A stretch of DNA of 27,122 bases from Nemertoderma westbladi (lineage: Eukaryota > Xenacoelomorpha > Nemertodermatida > Nemertodermatidae). The stretch spans positions 1-27,122 of the forward strand of contig JAUCBJ010003715.1 in the NCBI GenBank assembly GCA_032718475.1, in the 5' to 3' direction. The position numbers were made by a program, and so were the translations under genes. Positions 1 to 8,606 of this stretch are shown here, piece by piece. Below the pieces are notes generated by a model, which did not search any database, had not been told where the DNA came from, and saw nothing but the letters and a program-made list of their open reading frames with translations. Position 1 is the first letter of the stretch. Each line of letters begins with the position of its first letter.

Positions 1-485
1 CGTTGAAGTTGTCATTCTTATTGTCAATATCATGTGGGTGTTTGTGGGTGGGTGTGTGGGGTTGTCTTGCGAAATATACCTACACCTAACATTTCGCCAG
101 ATTCACACATAGCTTGTGCTAACATTTCAATTGTGCTAATATCTAAAACTAACAGTGGTTTTATTTTTCATATAAATAGTTCTGAAAAAGTTTCAAGAGT
201 TAGCAGAGTGTTAGCGGATCCAATACGCCGCACCACCCGGCGGAGAATGGGGAATGTCGTGATTTATGAATCAATATGAGATATGCAATATTACTAATAT
301 AATATTGCATACTATAGGCAATGGGCAATTTATTTATTTGTTTATTTATTTCCTTTTAATGCAGGATTAGCCCTTATAGTTAAACAGAAGGAATTAACGG
401 TAAAGTACAACACTCAAAATATAGATATAGCACAACAAATAATATTATAGTTTTTATTTAATTATGAATTAAGAGTAGAATAATC
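1..485. other. Non-coding, no recognisable gene
   Basis: AT-rich sequence with a GTGGG-rich stretch near 33-62 and a run of TTTAT repeats near 330-350. A reading frame of about 80 codons at 34-279 has no recognisable domain and no convincing start. The part next to 486 is probably the 3' untranslated region of the decayed LINE that follows on the minus strand. Nothing else can be supported here. Confidence 0.5.
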
Positions 486-1056
486 CTAAGTAGACCTACT
501 CTCTAAACAAGCACTAGCGTTATTCAACATAAATATAATGCGAGATAGACCATTAATATAACATGTATGTCGGATTACACATATAATAGAATTCCTAGAA
601 ACATCGATGCGTTTGAATAAACTTGATACGGATTTATTTCGAATGTGTATAAACATAGGTAAGTTAAAAGTACCGAAAGCAGCAGACATACTAGTCGGTT
701 CATCGTTAGTCAACCTGGGTATATGGAAGAGGTTTCTCAGACAGGAATTATAAGCCACTCTCATTTTGTCATGAACTGAACTAGAGTAATTGAGACGTGA
801 CCATAACGCATTACAGTATAAATAGGTGTACAAAATGCTCTAAAGAGTACTATTTTCACCGCATTACTACAATAACTGAAATTCAGCACCAAAAAATTTC
901 CCCTAGCATAAATATATTGGGTTTGTTTACGAATGTCGTAATCATCATCAGTAGTACAATGTAATATGTGACCAAGATACTTATATTTATCAACTACTTC
1001 GATTCTTTTACTATTTAAAAACACAGCACCATAAAGATTAGAGCTACATGATTTAG
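486..1056 (-). pseudogene. CR1/L2-like LINE reverse transcriptase, C-terminal part (decayed)
   Basis: This is the thumb and C-terminal part of a LINE reverse transcriptase in two overlapping minus frames. The first (up to about 1024) reads LNSKRIEVVDKYKYLGHIL, then DDDYDIRKQ..YARGN, then the VKIVLFRAFCTPIYT block. The second (down to 486) continues with VAYNSCLRNLF and a LF.RIDVSRNSIICVI ending. This block order is the known C-terminal pattern of CR1/L2/jockey-type LINEs: the YLGH strand, the YARGN helix, then the CTP.YT element. A frameshift near 770-830 separates the two parts, so the copy is dead. The same copy continues at 5595-5815 with the YADD motif; a younger retroelement at 1082-5568 separates them. 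Clade assignment is from memory of the motif pattern and is moderate; identification as LINE RT is strong. Confidence 0.8.
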
Positions 1057-1070
1057 GTATGAAATTAGTT

Positions 1071-1081
1071 AATTAATATTG
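1071..1081. repeat. Target-site duplication, left copy (AATTAATATTG)
   Basis: An 11-bp direct repeat, AATTAATATTG, is found here and at 5569-5579. The sequence outside the pair on both sides belongs to the same decayed LINE. The sequence between belongs to another element. This is what target-primed insertion leaves behind. Low complexity of the word means chance cannot be fully excluded, but both copies lie exactly where the LINE homology breaks. Confidence 0.7.
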
Positions 1082-1267
1082 TATAATTACCCGCCCAAGC
1101 GTTATCATTCAAAAATACAAAATAATAACCAATATTATTATTACTATACGTGTAATATACTGTAACTGATGAAATAATATAATGCAGATAAGATAAATAT
1201 TTATACACACAGTTAAATCACATTATTATCCTAACAATCACCAAACCAAGATAAAAATAAATTAAAG

Positions 1268-1776
1268 TTAGTATTGTTCTGTTAGGTCAGACCCCCGCAG
1301 ACCCGCACCATCCCCAAAACCAAGTGCCCTCCACGACCGCCGGCCTCCACGTAAGCAGAGTGAATTGGAGCGGATGAGTGCGAAATGAGCCACCTCCGAA
1401 CTCCACCGATGACGGATGCTAGGCCTCGTTCGCACATCCCCTGCCGCCAAGCCACAAGTGTCTCTGCTAAGTGGCGGATCAGTATGTCGGCCTCCTAGCA
1501 CCACACCCTATCAGTAGTACCGACTAGGGGGGTGAAGGAGATCCGACGATCCTCACACACCGAACTGTAGTGAGCCTTCTTCGCTCGTACTCGCTGCTCG
1601 AGGATGGAGTCCAGTGACCGGTTGACATATGAGGGGGTGTCGGCGTTTACTACCGCAATGTCAAATGAGGCCACCCTCTGTTCACCCCAGACTCCTCTCG
1701 CTAGCAAGTCAGCCCTCACCCATCCAACCTCACGACCCCTACTGTCCTGTGCACAGCGTGACTTCACACTGCACAC
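1268..1776 (-). pseudogene. PD-(D/E)XK-like nuclease and C-terminus of the nested retroelement
   Basis: The frame from 1776 to 1495 carries LARGVWGEQRVASFDIAVVN, then a Tyr-rich turn, EQRVRAKKAHY and RISFTPLVGTT. The pattern (acidic residue in FDIAVVN, a later K-K-x-x-Y helix, then the SFTPLV strand) fits the core of a restriction-endonuclease-like fold: the Asp of FDI is the likely metal ligand and the Lys-Lys is the candidate for the K of (D/E)XK. Another minus frame (1504-1268) continues with FALIRSNSLCLRGGR, which ends the protein. The frame changes near 1500, so a small indel is present. The plus-strand copy at 9909-10390 repeats the blocks VASYDIAVVNAN, RRISFTPL and SNSLCLQG, which confirms that this is the conserved end of one protein. 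Confidence 0.72.
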
Positions 1777-2520
1777 ATGAACCGCCGAACGCCGAGGCTA
1801 TAATGTCCCCAAAAACCTCACGCAGGTCATCATACCTCTTGATGATGAGACCCTCCGACTTGCAGTTCAGGGCATGTGTTGTCGTAAACGACTCAGCACA
1901 CCCTTCACACTTTTCCGGGAGACCAGGTGGCGTGAGGCCATACCTGAGCGCGATGTTGATGCGGAATACCTCTGGAGCAAGGTCGGTATGGTCGACCACA
2001 GAAGGCTGCGCCGTAAGCCATCCACCCGTCTTATGGGACACAGTGCGGTTGACTGTACAGCGCCGATCAGTTGGTATGGAAAGGAGCGCCGATTCCTGCA
2101 CCACCTTGTAAGCGGCATCCTGTGCGATACGACTCTCGGAAAGGCGCAGAAGCAAGGCAGGCAGAGAGTGGTCCGCCACATGATGGTGACGACCTGTCAT
2201 CAATGCCTCAACGAGCCTGACTGTTCCGGCAAGAGACGCCTCCCTAGCGTGTTTCCTCCTCATCAAAGGGTCCCGAATCCCAATCCCCCCATGACGGACC
2301 GGGAGTAGAAGCAACTCCTCATCGATTGCCCCACGGGTGGTGCCAAACAGTGCCGGAAGGAAACGGTTCACCAGACTATTGCGGATTGGCGCCAGGTCGT
2401 CATTAGGGGTGCCCACCACCCGGAGCATTTAATCCCATTCCACCTGGATACATCGGGTCATCCCTGTATGGGCAGTCTGGGGTTACTCCTTGGCTACCTC
2501 TGAGAGGATATCTATGTTCC
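1739..2520 (-). pseudogene. RT thumb and zinc-knuckle region of the nested retroelement
   Basis: The minus frame 2428-1739 (229 codons) has a thumb-like part (LVNRFLPALFG, then ELLLLPVRHGGIGIRDPL), a long helical part, and INIALRYGLTPPGLPEKCEGC, SFTTTHALNC and IIKRYDDLRE. The arrangement C-x2-C, then H, then C, followed by an R(Y/H)(D/N)-x-(L/V)R helix is the knuckle that precedes the nuclease in restriction-like-endonuclease LINEs. Upstream on the same strand (about 2520-2430) a block of the type DILSEVAKE lies in the same element, followed by an internal stop codon near 2483 and another near 2430. The copy is therefore broken between RT and thumb. Confidence 0.72.
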
Positions 2521-2581
2521 TCACCCAACCCACAACCTTCTCGGTGACATATTCCTGCAATCCCAAATGGTCGCCCCCATA

Positions 2582-2605
2582 CCCCCCCCCCCCCCCCCCC
2601 CCCCC
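2582..2605. repeat. Poly-C homopolymer (about 24 C)
   Basis: An uninterrupted run of about 24 C lies within the retroelement, at the position where the RT frame (LDTAFLGGG on the minus strand) should continue into the thumb. On the minus strand it reads as a long glycine run that does not belong to the family. Homopolymer expansion at a natural Gly-Gly site probably caused the frame loss here. Its exact length may also be a sequencing artefact. Confidence 0.85.
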
Positions 2606-2629
2606 AAGAAAGCGGTATCCAGAGACGAT

Positions 2630-3557
2630 TCAAACTCCACACTCCCCGAACACCTCCTTTGCTCGTGTTGAATGCTGAGGTTTGACCACGAGATAACTCT
2701 TTGTGGGCTCTCGGTTGTACCCGATTCCAGGCCCACGGTGGAGCAGTTCCTTCCACCAACTCCATACGCCGGATATAGAACCCGCAGATGATGCGTCGTC
2801 TGCATACCAGCACTGCTTTTGAGAGCTGCAGGGACTGCCAGTGAAACCTTGTTTGGGGGACTGTGGCACATCTCCTAGAAGTTGATCAGAGAGTGGCTGC
2901 TGGAAGGATGGCTGGAGATCAATGGGATGTAGGTTAGATGATGTGTCCAGCTTTGGCGGGTCAGCAGATTGCATTTCAACTGGTGGCAGATCGATGGTTG
3001 GAGGGTCAGTGGGAGGCGGGTTGAAGGTGATTGTGTCCAAGGGAGATATGTCTCCAATTTGCTTCTCAGCAGGTGATGGGTAACTAGTAATCGGTACACC
3101 AGCAGTTGGTTCTACAAGTGGTTCGTCAACTTGGGTCGGTATCCCTGTTGGAAGTGGAGGCGTGTTACTGACCTCACATAATGACCGTAGCATTGGGAGG
3201 GTTCCACAGCCATATCCCAGCATGGCAGCCTGATTGCCCTGAGTATATCCCTCCCTACTCCACAGTGGTTTGCTGGATCCATGGAGATAGAGGGCAGCAT
3301 GTCCATTATAGGCATTGTAAAGGAACCTGAGTACACAAAAGTACACACGTGCATTCCATAGGGCAACAGGACGACTAAGGCTGTTGAAGGCATTGGCAGC
3401 ATCAACGAGAAGCATGCACTCTGTCGAGTCTTGCTCGAACATAGTCGACATTGCGTGAACCAAGTTTGGACTTCTCCACATTCCAGCAAATTTGGACTGC
3501 TCCACATTCCATAATAAAATCTGTCTTTGTGGCGGCGGTGAGGCAGTTGGTGAGCAG
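2630..3557 (-). pseudogene. Reverse transcriptase domain with proline-rich insertion (nested retroelement)
   Basis: A long minus frame, open from 3787 to 2630. Motif A reads LLVDAANAFNSL (Asp codon complement at 3401-3403), motif B reads SREGYTQGN (near 3230-3250), and motif C reads WYADDASSAG (YADD at 2795-2806), followed by the LVVKPQ block of motif D/E. Both catalytic Asp pairs are kept; motif B has Asn where I expect Asp. Between GTLPMLRSL and QCWYADD lie about 120 residues rich in Pro, Asp, Ser and Thr (complement of about 2820-3180), where family members normally have a short loop. A 20-bp near-duplicate, TTTGGACTTCTCCACATTCC, around 3463-3511 disturbs the stretch upstream of motif A. 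The frame closes at 2630, before the thumb, so the protein is not whole. Confidence 0.8.
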
Positions 3558-4570
3558 TCAGTGCAGGACTTCACCGATTCCAATGGGAAGGACTCCGGGT
3601 TCCTTATCGATTGCGACAAGGCGAAAAGCGCGGATCGCCCTAATTTCACCCCACGGGACCACGGTGTTGGCAAGGCGATGAGCCAATCCGGCGACGGCCT
3701 CACGGAGGCGAGAACTGTTGGCCTCATATCGGGTGAGGAGAGCGCTCCAGAGTTCAGCATCCCCGCCGATAGGACCAGCGCTGCCACACAGATTCCTCGC
3801 GGTCTTCAGGATGAGTTGCCCTGTAATATCGACTGCTTCGAAAGGAGGAAGGTCATCACATGGCTCGAATGAATCCGGGGAGACGTCCATCTGGGTGGGT
3901 GTTTGGCAGAAAGAACCTCCCGTACCGTTACTCCGGCAGGTTGTCCCTCCAAAACTCCTCCAGTGTCTCGGTCGGTTACTAGTCGTACTGCGGCCTGCTT
4001 CATCCCAGCGAGGACATTCCGATTGAAGTTCCTGGCAGTTTTCACTGGTGTTGATCTGTTGGTGCGCACAAACTTTGTGCAGCAGCGCTCCGCCTCGATG
4101 ACAAGCTGCCGGAACTCCTCCCGTTCCCACATACCGATCCATCGGAGAATGGTACGTCAAATGTCCACTCCCTTCACGACATCAGGATCCCGTTGGAATA
4201 TAACGGCAATAAAGCATAGGGGTCGTTCTGAGGGGTGGGCTCCCTCTGCGAGTTTCTCCACCTCGAGGGCAAGGATATCTGCCACCTTGCGTCCGACATT
4301 CCCTCTTGGGACGTTGTACTGGCGGAGTGTAAGACGCGTGAGATTGGCATGATGGGTCTCCCAGTCCGGGTCAGTCGATGAGCCACGGCTGTTGGTCCAA
4401 GGTCCACCAAAGGCAGACTCAAGGCGGTCGGATGTCGACAGGGGAATAGGAGGAGTATCCTGGGTTGTGGTTAATCTGGAAGTAGGGCCACTTTCAGCCT
4501 GTAACTGAGTTACAACGCCACTGGATAATGAATCAATGTCTGACTCCATGTCGCCCTCTAAATCACGCAC
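3558..4570 (-). pseudogene. Pre-RT region of the nested retroelement
   Basis: Three overlapping minus frames (4570-4157, 4132-3806 and 4160-3558) together cover the region between the Cys-rich N-terminus and the RT. Recognisable blocks are LTLRQYNVPRGNVGRK, HPSERPLCFIAVIFQRD, then EEFRQLVIEAERCC and LPPFEAVDITG, then LAHRLANTVVPWGEIRAIRA and IDKEPGVLPIGIGE. The last block is the N-terminal finger region of the RT (the LIPI-type stretch before the first core motif). At least two frameshifts (near 4150 and near 3900) break it. I assign it by its place in the element and by memory of the family. No separate enzymatic role is known to me for the RQY...GR and ERP...QRD blocks. Confidence 0.65.
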
Positions 4571-4615
4571 CCAAACTCGAAACTGGTTGCTGACTACTGT
4601 GTTATCAAGGCCGTC

Positions 4616-5444
4616 CTAGTCACCTTGATCAGACTCACCCATCATTGTGTTGGAAAATGTCGAGGAGATCGGGATCACGTAGCTAGCCTCTTCACCCGGT
4701 TTGCAACCAAAACAAGGTCGGCGTCCGCGGGTGCAACGGCACTTGGTAGTAGGGCCGCATAAAACCGACGCCACAGCTGCAGCATCTACCACGATCAGAA
4801 ACAGGCTGGCCAGCAGTAACAGAGGGGGGCAGAGGTGCAGCACCAATCTTGGTGGAGACACTGGACCGACTGACAGATGCACAAGGAAATAATGGTGTAA
4901 CTACAACTGGGCCCATAGGAGTGGACTCACCGACATCTGGATCTGCGGCGATGGACACACCAACATCTGGGCCTTTAGAGATAGACATCCCGATTCCTGG
5001 ACACATAGGGACAGACATACTGGTTGCTGGTCCCATTATGTCAGACCCATCAACAACCGGGGAGTCCATGAATGGGGTAACCGACTGAACATCCAACCCC
5101 GTTTGAATGTGTCTTAGAATATCCTTTGCTCGCTCTCGGATAAGGATATCCTTTGCTCGTTCTCGGATGGTTACATTATGGTCAACTAGGGTCTCGTCGC
5201 ATTCATCATCCGTAGCACTCCAAAACATGGGTTGGGATGCACTGCTTATGGAAGGTGACAAGCCAACACTGGATGCAGCGGGTTGTGATGAAGTAGTTCC
5301 CGAGGAGTTACGACATCGCCCAGTCGCAGACGAAGCACAGGATGTGCATGAACACCCAGACCAAGCGCATATGCAGCGGATACACCAACCCGATCTTGGG
5401 TTGCAGCCACAACACGCTGGCATCACAACACTGAGCAGAGACAC
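4616..5444 (-). pseudogene. Cys-rich (CXC/TSO1-like) N-terminus of the nested retroelement
   Basis: The minus frame 5444-4692 begins with a dense cysteine cluster spaced like a CXC domain: CCGC, then CIRCIC, CSCTSC and GRCRN (complement of about 5300-5420). A second cluster, KCRCTRGRRPCFGCKPGEE, lies in another frame (complement of about 4690-4745), just after a CCSCG block, so a frameshift interrupts it. Between the clusters is a low-complexity region of degenerate Gly/Pro/Val/Met repeats and a short duplication of RERAKDIL (5128-5170). CXC domains bind zinc and DNA in tesmin/TSO1 proteins; a role in target or nucleic-acid binding by the element is inference. The first methionine is uncertain. 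Confidence 0.6.
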
Positions 5445-5568
5445 GGAAGACTTCGGAGGCAGAAGTGAAGATCCTACAAAGTCACTATGGAATTGTAGTT
5501 TTGGCGCCAGGGAGTCTGTATGTTGTTAGCCAGTACCAGTAGTGCACGATACCAATTATACCAATACC

Positions 5569-5579
5569 AATTAATATTG
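5569..5579. repeat. Target-site duplication, right copy (AATTAATATTG)
   Basis: Matches 1071-1081 over 11 bp and marks the 5' boundary (minus-strand sense) of the nested retroelement. Sequence immediately to the right resumes the decayed LINE: on the minus strand the YADD fragment runs down to about 5595. Confidence 0.7.
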
Positions 5580-5594
5580 ATTTAATTAAGGTTA

Positions 5595-5815
5595 ATACAT
5601 ACATTTTATTTTTACTTCATTAAACGACATTGAACTGCACAATGAAAATTTAACAGCTATCTAATATATTTTGCAACCCATAAATAGAATTTGAAATCAA
5701 AACAAAATCGTCAGCATATCCTAGATGATGACCTCTAACATTTCCAACTTTGCACCCATAATTGCACGTATTCAACGCCATGCTGGGGCAAGATACACTA
5801 GTGCGGTGCGTTTTT
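5595..5815 (-). pseudogene. CR1/L2-like LINE RT fragment with YADD motif
   Basis: On the minus strand this stretch reads NYGCKVGNVRGHHLGYADDF and then VLISNSIYGLQNILDSC. After a stop it gives a further degenerate block of the FNV..KS..MYVL type, which is the normal sequel in CR1/L2-like LINEs. Together with 486-1056 it makes up the palm-to-thumb part of one RT copy split by the 1082-5568 insertion. Stops at 5652 and nearby show decay. I cannot follow the copy 5' of about 5815: the RT motif A and B region is absent or unrecognisable, so the copy was probably already 5'-truncated. Confidence 0.75.
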
Positions 5816-5881
5816 CCTTTTTTCGATTTCATTGTTCTACCGGTGCACAAAAGTTGCCAAATGGTAAAAAAATAAGGCAAA

Positions 5882-7480
5882 AAAAATTTCTTTAAATTTC
5901 GTTTATATCTTCACGGATCCCAAGAGGGTTGAAATTTTGAGCCATCGTGATGCGCCATAATTAAATTTAATGCAATATAACACATTAATGAAAGATCAAT
6001 GACTCAAGAAAGAACTTCCTGCCATGCATCAAATGGGTTCAAACTTAGTTAGATACCAAAATTTTAATTTTTGGATCAAGGGAACTAGTGCCACAGGCAC
6101 ATGGACAGAACCTACCATTTGGCGCAAGTGGTGATAATTCTCAATTTTTGCTATAGCCAACTTTGAGTTCTCCTACTGCATTATGCTCATTAGAACCACA
6201 ATGACCGATTTAGTGGGGGTAGACACCTTCAAAACAAACATAGAGCGAATAGTTCTTGAAATATCGCTGAAAATGTGAAGTCTGGCACAAGTCTACATTA
6301 CCGCCTTGATGCGATATGGACAAATCCTCAAAAAATTTTATTTTGAATTATCTCAAGGAATCAAAAATTACAGAAATAAAGGGGTGTCGGTATTCAAAAC
6401 CATCCAAACTAGTCTCTCACAGACTTGTTTGGGTCTAATTGACTTAATTAAGTAAGTTTTTAATTACGACACTGGTGCCAGTGAGGCATCATTATATTTG
6501 TTTGAGGGAGTTCCAGAGTTGGAGCGTTATTTCGGACAGCTTCGTCAATACCATGGCGGAACCATTATATATCTGCCCGACAGATTATAGAAAAACATCG
6601 GTTTGATGCTGTGAGTTTGTTTCTTCAGCTTGATCTAGATCTTGATCTTGGCCCTTCCAGTCACAATTGTGATCTTTGCGGTTATACATTATCACCTTCT
6701 GACGTCTCCCTTGTTGAAAATCTTGATATCGAGATTGATAGTGATGACAGCAATGAATATTCGGGTGTCGTTAACAAACCCTTATTAAATACGTAGCACA
6801 TACTAGGGTTATAAATACCAGAATTAAATGAATACTCCTAAAAACAACTTGTAAAATACTATGTAACTGTGTGGATGTACTATAATACATTGGCCTCCTC
6901 TAATTTCAGCATTCAGCTCAATGTTATTTAGTACACCTTGATTTGTTGAAATTGTATGATCCCTCCAACACATGAATGGGTGTAATTTCAGAGGGTTACA
7001 CCAAACTGTGCAGGCAGATGAGTTCTGTATTCTGGACGATGCCATTGCACCCTCCTCAAGGTTTTTGGGTGTTAGCTATCCTCCTTGATGGGAACAGAGT
7101 ATGTTTGTTCTCTCTCCTCAAACAGAACAAAGTTGTGCCAACCAAAAGTCTGGGTTTAACTCACTTTCAGAAAGAAATAGAAAAATATCCGACAACATAT
7201 CTAGCTGCTAGCTTCTCTGGCAATTGTTATCGCACTACTTTTTCTGTATGTGTTGTTATGGTGATAAAATATAGTTTGAAATATTGTTCATTTTGAATCC
7301 ATTGTTTCCTATAAAGTAATTTTTGAACATAAAGAATTTCCCAATACATTTCCCTGCAGGCCTACTTAATTTCTTCATTTATTTTATTGTTGGGTTGAAT
7401 TTGTGACGGATGGTATTAATTACTCAGATAAAATCAAGTGATATTAAACGAAATATATTTGGGTTTAGGCTTTTTATTTT
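5882..7480. other. AT-rich spacer, unassigned short reading frames
   Basis: No known gene is recognised in this stretch. Two plus-strand frames stand out weakly. At 6611-6796 there is an acidic 60-residue frame containing CDLCGYTL and a run of Asp/Glu/Ser, preceded by a splice-acceptor-like TTTGTTTCTTCAG ending at 6626. At 6976-7296 there is a 106-codon frame with LAILLDGNRVCLFSLL, reminiscent of, but not assignable to, a transposase core. Either could be an exon of the gene at 7556 or an unrelated remnant. Promoter and 5' exons of the downstream FReD gene should lie in or beyond this stretch. Confidence 0.35.
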
Positions 7481-7489
7481 ATAAATTTG

Positions 7490-7508
7490 ATTTTTTTTTA
7501 CTTTTCAG
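7490..7508 (+). other. Probable 3' splice site before the FReD exon
   Basis: A polypyrimidine tract of nine or more T followed by ACTTTTCAG ends at 7508, directly upstream of CCCTTAGTGAC. This is a textbook intron end. It implies that the FReD open frame begins within an exon starting at 7509 and that at least one upstream exon (untranslated or coding) exists. The open frame extends upstream through the tract only by chance. Confidence 0.6.
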
Positions 7509-7555
7509 CCCTTAGTGACAGTGGGAGATTATTATGTCAGTCTAAATTTGGAATA

Positions 7556-8461
7556 ATGAGTAAATCACAAGAATTTGTCAAACTTTTAGCCGAAAGAGCA
7601 GCTGCCGTATTTAACGCAGATGCTGAAGGGCCTGTTAAGAAATTCCAACGGGTAATACCAAGTTTAAATAACATGTATAGTTGCAGACGAGTGGCAGCAA
7701 AGTATCCGTGGTTAAATAAAGCTTTATTGAGTTGTGAGGAAGCTGAAAGGTTCAATATATATGATGATTGGCTTTACGTTTGGGAGCCAGAATTAGAAAA
7801 TGAAGAGATTACAAAGAGGATGAGCAATAGAGGTGACAGAGAATATTGGGTGGTGGCTTTACGACGTGATAAGTCTCAAAGTGGACATGTTGATTTTGCA
7901 CGAACTTTAGAGGATTACATCCAAGGATTTGGACATGCTTATGGGGAGGTATTTTTGGGTCTGGATGCTATTTTTAAACTTACTGCTACAAATTTTGATC
8001 CAGTTGAAGGACCAGGAGATGTGAGATTCGAGATAACAACCACAGGAGGGGTTGTGTTATTTGCGGAATATAAACACTTTATGTTGTATTACCACCCTGC
8101 CGAGCAGCATGATACTTGGTCACTTGAACATTCACATTATAGTGCATTAATTTACGACTATAATAACAATTCTACCGCGACAAACGTTGATTTTTGTGAG
8201 ACATTTGGGTTTAATGAGGCTAAATCATTCTACACTTTTGATCATGCAAACATGGTCAATGATTGTGCGATTGTTACTGACGATCCTCCTTGTATGTGTA
8301 CATGCGCTCAGAACCATGGCCCATGGTGGTATGGAGATCGATGTTCAGGTGAAACTCGACTAACAACACCTTTCTTGAACGATTCTGGGATATATATGGG
8401 CCCAAAGTGGGATGGTATACCCATTGATAAGGTTGAGATGAAGATCAGGGTGTGGGTATAA
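7556..8461 (+). CDS. Fibrinogen-related domain (FReD) protein, divergent
   Basis: An intact frame of 301 codons from ATG 7556 to TAA 8459-8461. A fibrinogen C-terminal domain occupies roughly residues 95-300. Its blocks are YWVVALRRDKS..GHVDFART, DYIQGFGHAYGEVFLGLDAI, RFEITTTGG...FAEYKHF, FYTFDHANMVNDCAI, GPWWYGDRCS and MGPKWDGIPIDKVEMKIRVW. FReD proteins are usually secreted lectins of innate immunity, binding acetylated sugars through the pocket near the last Cys pair. Oddities: the usual leading CxM...GGGWTV part is replaced by unrelated sequence (residues 1-90, Glu/Leu/Lys-rich), no signal peptide is visible from this start, the calcium loop (usually DxDND) reads DHANMVND, and a PPCMCTC insertion precedes the WWY block. 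The start is chosen as the first in-frame ATG after a splice acceptor. If upstream exons are coding, they could supply a signal peptide. Confidence 0.82.
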   Translation: MSKSQEFVKLLAERAAAVFNADAEGPVKKFQRVIPSLNNMYSCRRVAAKYPWLNKALLSCEEAERFNIYDDWLYVWEPELENEEITKRMSNRGDREYWVVALRRDKSQSGHVDFARTLEDYIQGFGHAYGEVFLGLDAIFKLTATNFDPVEGPGDVRFEITTTGGVVLFAEYKHFMLYYHPAEQHDTWSLEHSHYSALIYDYNNNSTATNVDFCETFGFNEAKSFYTFDHANMVNDCAIVTDDPPCMCTCAQNHGPWWYGDRCSGETRLTTPFLNDSGIYMGPKWDGIPIDKVEMKIRVWV

Positions 8462-8466
8462 TGTCG

Positions 8467-8473
8467 GTAAGTT
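8467..8473 (+). other. Splice-donor-like site just after the FReD stop
   Basis: GTCG|GTAAGTT, a strong match to a metazoan 5' splice site, lies five bases after the stop codon. It could be a 3'UTR intron, or the donor of an alternative form. Only the sequence match supports it. Confidence 0.3.
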
Positions 8474-8606
8474 AATTCGTAATATATGATTATGACACAG
8501 ATGATGCCAGTAGTTTGGTAATATGTGCGTGAGCACAGTTATTCTTTTTTTCAAGTTTAATTATTTTGTTCGTAAATAACAACTCAAATTTTGAAGTACA
8601 TTTATG

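Larger units (their letters stand above)
1082..5568 (-). mobile_element. Nested retroelement: CXC domain, RT and C-terminal nuclease (non-LTR type, decayed)
   Basis: An insertion of about 4.49 kb lies inside an older LINE, flanked by an 11-bp duplication. Read on the minus strand, the order is: Cys-rich N-terminus (5444 to about 4690), a linker and pre-RT domain (4570 to 3560), RT with motifs A, B and C (3510 to 2790), thumb (2500 to 2200), a CCHC-type knuckle, and a PD-(D/E)XK-like nuclease (1776 to 1300). The knuckle followed by a nuclease downstream of RT is the layout known for non-LTR elements with restriction-like endonucleases; no LTRs and no integrase are seen. I recognise the protein family as common in aquatic invertebrates but cannot name its clade with confidence. 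Several frameshifts and a long poly-C tract make it non-functional. A second, internally deleted copy lies on the plus strand at 9756-10400, so the family is repeated in this genome. Confidence 0.8.

Noticed and set aside
34-279. 81-codon plus frame near the left edge
   Set aside because: No domain, no plausible start context, and low-complexity G/T start. Probably a chance frame.
2490-2871. Proline- and glycine-rich frames around the poly-C tract
   Set aside because: They are homopolymer translations in wrong frames of the retroelement.
6611-6796. Acidic frame with CDLCGYTL as a possible zinc-finger exon
   Set aside because: Only one Cys pair, no second pair at finger spacing, and no known family recognised. 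Left as a possible exon only.
6976-7296. 106-codon plus frame with LAILLDGNRVCLFSLL, reminiscent of a transposase core
   Set aside because: The resemblance rests on one short hydrophobic block; no catalytic residues or flanking homology can be shown.
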